DNA of 5,104 nt from Muribaculaceae bacterium. Lineage in GTDB: Bacteria > Bacteroidota > Bacteroidia > Bacteroidales > Muribaculaceae. Numbering within the stretch: position 1 is the stretch's first letter; each line of letters begins with the position of its first letter. Made by a program: the position numbers and the translations under genes. The notes beneath the pieces were generated by a model. The model was not told the DNA's origin and did no database searches. It saw nothing but the letters and a program-made list of their open reading frames with translations. Below are positions 1-5,097 of the stretch, piece by piece. Location of the stretch: positions 1-5,104 of the forward strand of contig CADFRV010000183.1 of assembly GCA_902836725.1 (NCBI GenBank), given 5' to 3'.

Positions 1-1461
1 AAACAGGTAGTCGCCGAGCTGCTTGTAGCTTGCTGTGGCACGTTCCGCCCAGAGGTCGGCCAGATCCTGTGTGAGCTGCATGGCTGTCTCGTCGTCGAAT
101 GCGGGGATCTGCTCGAGTGCCACCTTCACGTCGGTGTCGATGGCGTTCTCAAGTTCCTCCTGCACGCGCCTGATGTCGGGTATCATGAGTGAGTAACGGT
201 TGTAAGCCTGGTTGGCCACATAGTTGTTCACCCAGAAATTTGAGTTCCAGTCGATGGTGTTCACATCGCCGTGGGCAAGCTGCGCGGGAGCTTTCTTCAC
301 GGAGCAGAATATCGGGAGGTACACGTTGGTATTGGCGTCGTCGGTGCCGAACCAGAGAAGTCCGCGGAGGTAGTGGGGCAGGTCGGAGCGCATCTGTGCC
401 ACAAACGAGAAACCGGTCTGCTGCGTTGCGATGGCGCGCTCATGGGTATATTCCTGGCCGTCTACCTCGAAGGTCATGGGACGCCAGCGGTAAGGCACCT
501 TGTAGGGGCCTGCGCCGATATCCTGCGTCATGTCGTAGGGGGTATTCTCGAAGTGGTCGCGCATCATCCATTTCATGTCGGTGGCTGTGACGGGAGCGTC
601 GGGTTTCACCCACAGCGGCATCGGCTCACCTTCGGCGCGGTCGATCCAGGGGAGGTAGCTGTCCATGCCGGAGGCGAACTTGTTGAAATATGCCCATACA
701 CGGGCGTCGCATCCGCGCAGTGCGCCGAAGTCGGTCACCGCATATGCCTTGGAGAAATCGAAATCCTCGTCTTTGCCGTCAAAGTATCCCTGCGAGCGGG
801 CGAATTTGATCACGTCGGGGCTGTAGATGGTCTCTTTGCTTTTGTCTTTCAGGGGGAATTTGTGGATACGCGGATGGTTGGCGTGTCCCGAGATCATGCC
901 GTCGGGTATGCGGCGTGCCACCCACACGGCTCCTTTGTCGGCTTTCCCTTTGCCGATCAGCTCCATGATCCACGCCTCGTCGCCGTCGGCGATGGAGAAG
1001 GACTCACCGGAGGAGGCATATCCGTAGCGGTCCACCAGGTCGGTCATCACCTTTATGGCCTCGCGGGCGGTGCGCGCACGCTGCAGGGTGATGTAAATCA
1101 GCGAGCCGTAATCTATCAGGCCGGTGCCGGCCAGCTCCTCGCGTCCTCCCCAGGTGGACTCGGCGATCGTAAGGCCATGCTCGTTCATATTCCCCACGGT
1201 GGCATAGGTGTGCTCCACCTCCTCAATCTCGCCAAGGGGCTTGGCTGTGTCCCATTCTATCACTTTGCGCATGGAGCCTTTGGGATGGTCGGCAGCAGGC
1301 TGTGTGTAGAGTTCGCCGTAAAGGTTATGGGAGTCGGCTGCGTAAGTCACCATCACCGAGCCGTCTGCGGTAGCGCCTTTGGCTGCTATAAGGCTCGTGC
1401 AGGCCATCGAGGCACCGTAAGCGGCGAAAACCGCCATCAGTGAACAAAATATTTTCTTCAT
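1..1461 (-). CDS. Secreted C69-family dipeptidase (PepD-like, Ntn hydrolase), C-terminus outside window
   Basis: This gene encodes an N-terminal-nucleophile peptidase of family C69, which cleaves dipeptides in the cell envelope. The reading frame is open for 487 codons from ATG 1461 to the left edge, so the C-terminus is missing. Residues 1-20 form a signal peptide (MKK, then a hydrophobic stretch, ending ASMA). A signal peptidase I cut after Ala20 (S-M-A) would leave Cys21 as the new N-terminus; Cys is the catalytic nucleophile in this family. The following CTSLIAAKGATADGS matches the family's N-terminal signature. Later family-like stretches are NEHGLTIAESTWGG (about 93-106), a GESFSIADGDEAWIMELIGKG region, and GHANHPRI. 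The start is chosen because it gives the signal peptide and because a TATCTTTG -7 box lies about 40 bases upstream. No lipobox is convincing (Met at -2, Ser at -3). The gene stands alone, divergent from the exporter operon. Family assignment is confident; the exact substrate is not known. Confidence 0.93.
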   Translation of the reverse strand, partial: MKKIFCSLMAVFAAYGASMACTSLIAAKGATADGSVMVTYAADSHNLYGELYTQPAADHPKGSMRKVIEWDTAKPLGEIEEVEHTYATVGNMNEHGLTIAESTWGGREELAGTGLIDYGSLIYITLQRARTAREAIKVMTDLVDRYGYASSGESFSIADGDEAWIMELIGKGKADKGAVWVARRIPDGMISGHANHPRIHKFPLKDKSKETIYSPDVIKFARSQGYFDGKDEDFDFSKAYAVTDFGALRGCDARVWAYFNKFASGMDSYLPWIDRAEGEPMPLWVKPDAPVTATDMKWMMRDHFENTPYDMTQDIGAGPYKVPYRWRPMTFEVDGQEYTHERAIATQQTGFSFVAQMRSDLPHYLRGLLWFGTDDANTNVYLPIFCSVKKAPAQLAHGDVNTIDWNSNFWVNNYVANQAYNRYSLMIPDIRRVQEELENAIDTDVKVALEQIPAFDDETAMQLTQDLADLWAERATASYKQLGDYLF

Positions 1462-1498
1462 TGCGTGTAAATTACTGTTTCCGTTGTACTTCAATTCG

Positions 1499-1506
1499 CA
1501 AAGATA
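1499..1506 (-). promoter_or_regulatory. -7 box (TATCTTTG) of the dipeptidase promoter
   Basis: On the minus strand the sequence reads TATCTTTG, a perfect match to the Bacteroidetes TAnnTTTG -7 consensus. If it is centred at -7, transcription starts near 1495 and the leader is about 34 bases. I see no TTTG or TTG at the expected -33 distance, so only the -7 element is supported. Confidence 0.6.
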
Positions 1507-1553
1507 CTCATTTCCCATGTATTCTGTTGTCGGCCACTCCACAAAAATTCTTA

Positions 1554-1572
1554 ATGCCGCGGACAACGGCAT
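1554..1572. other. Perfect 6-bp inverted repeat in the divergent intergenic region
   Basis: ATGCCG (1554-1559) and CGGCAT (1567-1572) pair perfectly around a 7-base loop. Read on the minus strand, the hairpin is followed after about six bases by a run of five T, which resembles a weak intrinsic terminator blocking leftward transcription. It could equally be a regulator binding site between the two divergent promoters. Nothing else clear is visible in 1507-1649; the open frame across it looks non-coding. Confidence 0.3.
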
Positions 1573-1649
1573 CTGCAGGAATGGCTTTTACGATAGGAGG
1601 TATCGGAAAAATCCTCGCTCGTTCCAGAGTATTAACTGTGTCTTGTTTG

Positions 1650-1657
1650 TTACTTTG
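1650..1657 (+). promoter_or_regulatory. Candidate -7 box (TTACTTTG) for the exporter operon
   Basis: TTACTTTG differs from TAnnTTTG only at the second base. It would start transcription near 1661, giving a leader of about 42 bases before ATG 1703. No -33 element is recognisable at the expected spacing, so this is a tentative operon promoter chosen on position and partial consensus match. Confidence 0.33.
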
Positions 1658-1702
1658 CCGAACATTTTACAGGAACAGATAATTTTAATAAATGAGGATA
1701 TT

Positions 1703-1951
1703 ATGATGATGGTTACAATCAGTGAGGCGGTCACTCTGGCCGCCGGCAATCCGATGAATGTTTGGTATGTGATCGTGGGCATTCTGCTTCTGGTGCTTCT
1801 TGTGGGATCGTTGAGACTGGCAGGATACCATGCTTCCGGATCTCATGCGCATAAGCCCCGGTTTATCGAGATCGGCCGTGAGCGTGACATATTCTATGTG
1901 CCCGGCGATGAGAATGTTAAGGATAATGACGAGATAGACGATGGTTTCTGA
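1703..1951 (+). CDS. Small single-span membrane protein, 82 aa, unknown function
   Basis: I do not recognise this protein. It begins with three successive ATG codons (1703, 1706, 1709), preceded by GAGG at 1694-1697, a plausible ribosome binding site. The frame stays open upstream to 1484, but that part lacks protein-like composition and contains the likely promoter, so the start at 1703 is preferred. Residues 1-17 are a short polar/amphipathic N-terminus. Residues about 18-40 (NVWYVIVGILLLVLLVGSL) form one strong transmembrane helix. Residues 43-61 are basic and histidine-containing, and the last 16 residues are acidic (DENVKDNDEIDD). Basic residues just after the helix suggest a cytoplasmic C-terminus. 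The stop overlaps the following yjjP-like gene by 11 bases, so translation is probably coupled. This placement suggests an accessory or regulatory role for the exporter, which is inference only. Confidence 0.72.
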   Translation: MMMVTISEAVTLAAGNPMNVWYVIVGILLLVLLVGSLRLAGYHASGSHAHKPRFIEIGRERDIFYVPGDENVKDNDEIDDGF

Positions 1952-2732
1952 AATTGAGGCGTGCCCCGTGTGCGCGGTCCCGGAAGCGGGGGAGTTCCTT
2001 GCCGAATATACCGCATGGCTCTGGGGATGCGGGGCTACCGCCATACGCATAGAGAAAAATGTATGGAGAATGGCCGAGGCATTTGGCCTTGAGGTGGCTG
2101 TGGCCTTGTTGCCGCGACATATCGAGCTTACTCTTCGGGCGTGTGGCACCGGTGAGCGCACTGTGGTTATCAGGAAAATGGCGGCCTGCGGCATAAGTTT
2201 CGATATAAACACGCGTCTCAGCCGCCTCAGCTGGGAAGTCGCCGACAGGAAGATAGGTTTTCACGAGGCGTGCCGGCGTTTTGATCTTATCAAAGAGACG
2301 AAGCCTACGGCCTGGTGGGAGACACTGCTGCTCGCCTCTTTGGCCAACGCGTCGTTCTGCCGCCTTTTCGGGGGGGATGCCGTGGCTATGGCGGTGGTTT
2401 TCACGGCCACTCTCGCCGGCTTTTATCTCAAGCAGATAATGCTGAGGAACCATGCCGATGTGAGGGTCACATTCTTCTGTTGCGCGTTTTTCTCGGCGGC
2501 CATAAGCGTGGGTGCCGAGATTTTCAAATGGGGTGATACACCCGACATCGCGATAGCCACAAGCGTGCTATATCTGATACCGGGCGTACCCTATATCAAT
2601 GCCGCGAGCGATCTTATCGACCGCCATTATCTCTGCGCTTTCGGGCGCTTCTGCGATGCGTGTGTCCTCACAGCGGCGTTGTCGGCGGGTCTGGCCACCG
2701 CCCTGCTTCTTCTCGGAATAGACCTGTTTTAG
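1941..2732 (+). CDS. yjjP: ThrE/YjjP-family exporter subunit, N-terminal half (threonine/serine exporter family)
   Basis: This inner-membrane protein of 263 aa resembles E. coli YjjP and the N-terminal half of ThrE (ThrE_1/PF06738-type domain). In split form it works with a YjjB-like partner, encoded immediately downstream. Residues about 17-120 form the soluble N-terminal domain, with GCGATAIRIEKNVWRMAEAFGL and a conserved-looking region ending in ISFDINTRLSRLS. About five membrane segments follow, near 124-141, 146-164, 175-192, 202-221 and 235-258. LIPGVPYIN (212-220) matches the family motif that reads LVPGFPLIN in E. coli YjjP. ATG 1941 is used because it is the first start in frame and leaves room for the domain. 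It lies inside the end of the 82-aa gene with no good Shine-Dalgarno, which fits translational coupling. A CPVC pair at residues 8-11 precedes the domain. Known family substrates are threonine/serine (ThrE) and succinate (YjjPB); which applies here is undetermined. Confidence 0.88.
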   Translation: MVSEIEACPVCAVPEAGEFLAEYTAWLWGCGATAIRIEKNVWRMAEAFGLEVAVALLPRHIELTLRACGTGERTVVIRKMAACGISFDINTRLSRLSWEVADRKIGFHEACRRFDLIKETKPTAWWETLLLASLANASFCRLFGGDAVAMAVVFTATLAGFYLKQIMLRNHADVRVTFFCCAFFSAAISVGAEIFKWGDTPDIAIATSVLYLIPGVPYINAASDLIDRHYLCAFGRFCDACVLTAALSAGLATALLLLGIDLF

Positions 2733-2743
2733 TCATTCACATT

Positions 2744-3232
2744 ATGGTAGCATCATTGAATATTTTTGAAGACGCTCTGTTTGCGGCTATGGCTGCTATC
2801 GGTTTTTCCAGTATCAGCAACACTCCCCGCCGCACATATGCCGCATGCGCCCTGGCTGCGGCCACAGGACATGCGGTGCGGTTCATGCTCATGTCGCCAG
2901 GATGGTTCGGCATGAACATAATTCCGGCAAGTGCCGTGGCGGCCTTCGTTGTCGGTTTGCTCGCCGTGCTTATGGCGCCTATGGTGAAGTGTCCGGCCGA
3001 GGTATGCCTTTTCCCGGCATTGCTTCCGATGATCCCCGGCATGTATGCCTATCATACCATTGAGGCGTTGCTCCTCTGTCTGGGAAACAGCGGAGAGGAG
3101 CAGTTCAACCATTACATGTATCTGCTTTCATACAACGGGCTTACCTGCGCGTTCATAGTGCTTTGCATGGCCATCGGGGCCAATATACCGATCTTTATGT
3201 TCAAAAAGATCTCGTTCCAGGCCACAAGATGA
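2744..3232 (+). CDS. yjjB: ThrE/YjjB-family exporter subunit, C-terminal half
   Basis: This 162-aa inner-membrane protein resembles E. coli YjjB and the C-terminal half of ThrE (ThrE_2/PF12821-type). It should pair with the product of the gene ending 11 bases upstream. Membrane segments lie at about 8-25, 32-50, 57-79, 86-108 and 127-152. Family-like motifs are NTPRR (26-30), GHAVRFMLM (42-50), where E. coli YjjB has GHGSRMILM, and LPMIPGMYAY (94-103), where YjjB has IPMFPGISAY. ATG 2744 is chosen over the upstream in-frame start at 2660, which would overlap the preceding gene by over 70 bases and add an arginine- and proline-rich non-membrane extension. No Shine-Dalgarno is visible, as is common in this phylum. 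The length matches the split-subunit type rather than a fused ThrE of over 400 aa. Confidence 0.87.
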   Translation: MVASLNIFEDALFAAMAAIGFSSISNTPRRTYAACALAAATGHAVRFMLMSPGWFGMNIIPASAVAAFVVGLLAVLMAPMVKCPAEVCLFPALLPMIPGMYAYHTIEALLLCLGNSGEEQFNHYMYLLSYNGLTCAFIVLCMAIGANIPIFMFKKISFQATR

Positions 3233-3243
3233 CCGCTTTTCCC

Positions 3244-3251
3244 TATATTTG
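3244..3251 (+). promoter_or_regulatory. Distal -7 box (TATATTTG) upstream of the LysR gene
   Basis: TATATTTG is a perfect TAnnTTTG match lying 12 bases after the yjjB stop. Transcription would begin near 3255, giving the LysR gene a leader of about 90 bases that contains the hairpin at 3276-3302. No convincing -33 box is visible. It may be one of two promoters for the regulator. Confidence 0.42.
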
Positions 3252-3275
3252 GCTCATATAATTGGCTTCGCCACC

Positions 3276-3302
3276 GCGAACCGCCCTGCGGGCGACTTTC
3301 GC
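3276..3302 (+). other. Interrupted stem-loop between yjjB and the LysR gene
   Basis: GCGAA (3276-3280) pairs with TTCGC (3298-3302), and CGCCC (3282-3286) pairs with GGGCG (3290-3294) around a TGC loop. One unpaired base lies on the left side and three on the right. No T-run follows on the plus strand, so it is not a standard intrinsic terminator. It may still attenuate or end transcription from the exporter operon. Confidence 0.4.
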
Positions 3303-3321
3303 TATTATGTTTCGCCGAATA
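3303..3321. promoter_or_regulatory. Candidate LysR binding site, TATT-N11-AATA
   Basis: TATT (3303-3306) and AATA (3318-3321) are inverted repeats separated by exactly 11 bases, which fits the T-N11-A rule for LysR-type regulators. The site lies just upstream of the proximal -7 box at 3327, where an autoregulatory site would be expected. AT-rich four-base arms are easily found by chance, so support is modest. Confidence 0.3.
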
Positions 3322-3326
3322 TTCCG

Positions 3327-3334
3327 TATATTTG
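3327..3334 (+). promoter_or_regulatory. Proximal -7 box (TATATTTG) of the LysR gene
   Basis: This is a perfect TAnnTTTG match ending 10 bases before ATG 3345. If centred at -7, transcription would start near 3337 and leave a leader of only about seven bases, so the message would be almost leaderless. No clear -33 element is seen at the usual spacing. Confidence 0.5.
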
Positions 3335-3344
3335 CATATTCATC

Positions 3345-4250
3345 ATGGAATTAAGACAGTTAAGATATTTCGCCAAAGCCGCCGAGACGCTCAGTTTCTC
3401 GGAAGCGGCCAGGGCGCTCAATGTGGCGCAAAGCACATTGTCGCAGCAGGTCAAACAGCTCGAGGACGAATTGGGAGTGACCCTTTTCGAGCGCGGGCGA
3501 CACTCCATCAGCCTCACCGAGCCGGGGGAGCGGCTGCTCCCGATGGGGTTGCGCACCATACACGACGCCGATACCTGTACGGCACTCATAAGCGACCTCG
3601 GCAATCTGCTCACAGGCACACTCAATATCGGTGTGACATATTCTTTCGGACCCATCCTCACGGAAACGGTGGTAGAGTTCATGCGCCGTTATCCCGATGT
3701 GAAACTGAACATATATTATAAGCCGATGGCCGAGCTGATGAAACTGCTGAAAGAGCGGACGGTCGATTTCGTGCTCGCTTTCAGGCCCACGGAAGTCATT
3801 GATGATATTGAGTCGCACGTGCTGTTCGACAACCACCTTTCGGTGATCGTCAGGGAGGGGCATTCCCTCGCCTCCTCCCGGAGCCTTGCCCTGATGGATC
3901 TTGCACGTTACGATCTCGCTCTCCCTTCCCCTGGTCTTCAGGCTCGCAACGCCTTCGACCTCTATGTGACCCGTTGTCCGGTGCCGTTGAACATCAAGGT
4001 TGAGCTTAATGAAGTGAATATCCTTCTGGAGCTTATACGTCAGAGCAACCTCGTTACGGTTCTGGCCGAGGCCACCGTCTACAACCACGCCGGTGTGCGC
4101 TCCATCCCACTCGACCTCCCCTCCAATCAGATGGAAGGTTGTGTGCACCTGCTGCGCAACAGCTACCGCAAGCATTCCGCCGTGGAGTTCATCAAGATGC
4201 TGAAAGAATCCCACGCCGTCCGCGCCCGCATCGGCGACTGGTTCCGCTGA
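3345..4250 (+). CDS. LysR-family transcriptional regulator
   Basis: This 301-aa protein has the standard LysR length and layout. Residues 1-60 are the winged helix-turn-helix: MELRQLRYFAKAAE, then SFSEAARALNVAQSTLSQQVKQLE (17-40), followed by LGVTLFER (43-50). A linker helix follows, and from about residue 90 (GTLNIGV) to the C-terminus lies the periplasmic-binding-protein-like effector domain, with FVLAFRP and LSVIVREGHSLA as typical internal stretches. ATG 3345 is preferred over the in-frame start at 3249 because LysR proteins begin a few residues before the LRQLRYF segment and because the extension covers two promoter-like boxes and a hairpin. It follows yjjB on the same strand after 112 bases. 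Control of the exporter operon is possible but shown only by proximity. The effector cannot be told; the paired-cysteine pattern of OxyR is not evident. Confidence 0.93.
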   Translation: MELRQLRYFAKAAETLSFSEAARALNVAQSTLSQQVKQLEDELGVTLFERGRHSISLTEPGERLLPMGLRTIHDADTCTALISDLGNLLTGTLNIGVTYSFGPILTETVVEFMRRYPDVKLNIYYKPMAELMKLLKERTVDFVLAFRPTEVIDDIESHVLFDNHLSVIVREGHSLASSRSLALMDLARYDLALPSPGLQARNAFDLYVTRCPVPLNIKVELNEVNILLELIRQSNLVTVLAEATVYNHAGVRSIPLDLPSNQMEGCVHLLRNSYRKHSAVEFIKMLKESHAVRARIGDWFR

Positions 4251-4301
4251 TCCCCGCCTGCTGACGTCCCCGCGTCCTTTCCGTAATCACCGTAAATGGA
4301 T
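4251..4301. other. Convergent intergenic spacer, no clear terminator
   Basis: The 51 bases between the LysR stop and the stop of the hip remnant hold no recognisable terminator hairpin with a T-run. A loose direct repeat (CTGATCCCCGC and CTGACGTCCCCGC) begins in the last codon of the LysR gene and ends near 4273. GC content drops at about this point, marking the boundary of the more AT-rich hip segment. Confidence 0.3.
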
Positions 4302-4658
4302 CTACACTATCTTAAGGCGCCCATACATTGTTTCTATCTGTTTCCTATAATCAGATTTGATGTTGTCGGGCAGGAACGATTCTCCAATTAAATCATGCCA
4401 TTTCGGAATGGCTTTGAAAAACTTGTTGAAAAGGTTTGTAATGGCCTTCTCGTCCATTCCGCTGTCTCGCATGGCAGTCTCGAAGTCGCTTCTCTTTATC
4501 CGTTTTTTCTTCCCGTTCAGAGGCAGCGCCAATTTCTCGTCATCTTCCGGCATGACGATTGATGTCGATAAAAGATCATACGCCGGAGTCAGCATATAGC
4601 TGTCGGCAGGCCGGAAAAGCGAGAAGTTTTTCAAATGCATATCGGCATTGCCGATAAA
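4302..4658 (-). pseudogene. HipT/HipA-type kinase remnant, C-terminal third only
   Basis: This fragment carries the C-terminal part of a HipA-family serine/threonine kinase toxin (HipA_C-type). It opens with FIGNADMHLKNFSLF, the catalytic-loop motif with Asp and Asn, followed by LTPAYDLLST with the metal-binding Asp. It then continues through NGKKKRIKRSDFETAM and a helical tail to the stop at 4302. The ATP-binding N-terminal lobe and the glycine-rich/autophosphorylation segment are missing, so kinase activity is not expected. Family HipT proteins are, from memory, about 300 aa; about 118 residues remain. The frame is open from 4679, but codons before the FIGNAD motif overlap the HipS-type remnant in another frame. 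The first in-frame ATG is 4640, inside the motif, so a 112-aa product is formally possible but would start after the catalytic Asp. I read it as a deletion remnant. Confidence 0.8.
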
Positions 4659-4792
4659 GGGAGTGTCAGGCTTACAGCCTCAGCTTCTGCCGATTTAAGA
4701 TAATCGGCATCATACTTGAATTCATAGCCCAGGTCGTCCTCTGTCAGAACACCGGCAAGGTTCTTGCCTATAAAAATATTGGCCTGCTTCAT
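4631..4792 (-). pseudogene. HipS/HipA N-terminal-subdomain remnant, truncated by internal deletion
   Basis: The frame starts at ATG 4792, overlapping the stop of the antitoxin gene as ATGA, and gives 53 aa. Residues 1-46 (MKQANIFIGKNLAGVL, then TEDDLGYEFKYDADYL, ending SLTLPL) match the start of the Couple_hipA-type N-terminal subdomain, encoded as a separate gene of about 110 aa in Bacteroidetes hip modules. The expected continuation after SLTLPL (a segment leading to FPFFDGLLPE-type sequence) is absent. Instead the DNA runs straight into the catalytic-loop codons of the kinase gene in a different frame, so the last seven residues (SAMPICI) are out-of-frame sequence. In HipBST-type modules this subunit neutralises the kinase; this version is probably non-functional. 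Confidence 0.77.
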
Positions 4793-4992
4793 GATTCACA
4801 GATTTTTCCCGGTGTCATAACGGCCCCGAAAAGTGCCAGTACCTGATTTACTTTGTCGAGTCGAAGCGTTTCCTTGCCTTGTTCAAGCTCGCGCACAAAC
4901 CGTAGTCCTACCCCGGATTTCTGAGACAGGTCAACCTGTGTAAGTCCGAATTGCTTGCGCATCTCCTTCACATATTTTGCCAGTTGAGTCAT
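4789..4992 (-). CDS. hipB: HipB-type antitoxin, XRE-family HTH regulator
   Basis: This 67-aa DNA-binding protein is the antitoxin and autorepressor type of hip modules (XRE/Cro helix-turn-helix, Y4mF-like). LTQVDLSQKSGVGLRFVREL (17-36) forms the helix-turn-helix, and the following EQGKETLRLDKVNQVLALFG stretch is characteristic of the group. The start is ATG 4992; an upstream in-frame TTG at 5016 is rejected because it is the last three bases of the -7 box and so would not lie in the transcript. The stop overlaps the start of the HipS-type remnant (ATGA), the usual operon arrangement. Length and motifs look complete, so the protein should still fold and bind DNA although its toxin partner is broken. 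Three operator-like heptamers lie just upstream, which supports autoregulation. The gene is more AT-rich than the LysR gene. Confidence 0.88.
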   Translation of the reverse strand: MTQLAKYVKEMRKQFGLTQVDLSQKSGVGLRFVRELEQGKETLRLDKVNQVLALFGAVMTPGKICES

Positions 4993-4997
4993 ATGAA

Positions 4998-5012
4998 TAT
5001 ACCCTTTTGGGT
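4998..5012. promoter_or_regulatory. HipB operator candidate O1, overlapping the start of transcription
   Basis: TATACCC (4998-5004) is followed by TTTT and GGGT, so ACCC/GGGT form an inverted repeat with a 4-base spacer at 5001-5012. It lies between the -7 box and the antitoxin start codon, where a bound repressor would block initiation. E. coli HipB operators also use TATCC/GGATA-type arms, though with a longer spacer. Confidence 0.5.
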
Positions 5013-5013
5013 G

Positions 5014-5021
5014 CAAAGATA
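5014..5021 (-). promoter_or_regulatory. -7 box (TATCTTTG) of the hip operon
   Basis: On the minus strand TATCTTTG matches TAnnTTTG exactly. With the box centred at -7, transcription would start near 5010, giving a leader of about 18 bases before ATG 4992. The start site would fall inside the operator-like palindrome at 5001-5012. No clear -33 element is seen. Confidence 0.58.
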
Positions 5022-5049
5022 ATGGATGTATATAAAATTACACTATAAC

Positions 5050-5056
5050 GGGTATA
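5050..5056. promoter_or_regulatory. HipB operator half-site O2
   Basis: GGGTATA is the exact reverse complement of the TATACCC heptamer in the two flanking sites. The second arm is degenerate, so this is a half-site. It lies about 30 bases upstream of the -7 box on the minus strand, near the -33 to -40 region. Confidence 0.33.
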
Positions 5057-5079
5057 AAATATTTTGTTATATCTCAAAT

Positions 5080-5097
5080 TATACCCTTTGGGTTATA
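5080..5097. promoter_or_regulatory. HipB operator candidate O3, upstream palindrome
   Basis: TATACCC (5080-5086), TTT, then GGGTTATA (5090-5097) gives ACCC/GGGT arms around a 3-base spacer with TATA flanks on both sides. It repeats the layout of O1 about 80 bases away, with both heptamers in the same orientation. Paired distant operators of this kind are known for HipB in E. coli. Confidence 0.45.

Noticed and set aside
271..1443. Plus-strand open frame of 390 codons antisense to the dipeptidase
   Set aside because: It lies wholly opposite the well-supported dipeptidase, matches no family I recognise, and is rich in the Gly/His/Val/Ala expected from reading the complement of a GC-biased gene.
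1484..1702. N-terminal extension of the 82-aa protein back to ATG 1484
   Set aside because: The added 73 residues have no protein-like pattern and would run through the likely promoter at 1650 and the inverted repeat. The start at 1703 has a GAGG just upstream and begins close to the transmembrane helix.
1685..2453. Minus-strand open frames opposite the small protein and the yjjP-like gene
   Set aside because: They are antisense shadows of genes with clear family motifs, and have no recognisable domains of their own.
3276..3302. Hairpin after yjjB as a standard intrinsic terminator
   Set aside because: The stem is interrupted and is not followed by a T-run on the plus strand, so it is listed only as a stem-loop.
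3360..4214. 284-codon minus-strand frame opposite the LysR gene
   Set aside because: It is fully covered by a canonical LysR gene. Its composition, rich in His, Gly and Glu, is typical of a complement-strand shadow.
4302..4640. An intact 112-aa HipA-domain protein
   Set aside because: Its first ATG lies within the catalytic-loop motif, and the kinase N-lobe is missing. Remnants of the preceding gene abut it directly, which indicates a deletion rather than a naturally short gene.
4993..5016. TTG start at 5016 for the antitoxin
   Set aside because: The TTG is the end of the TATCTTTG -7 box, so it would not be transcribed from that promoter. ATG 4992 gives the usual family N-terminus.
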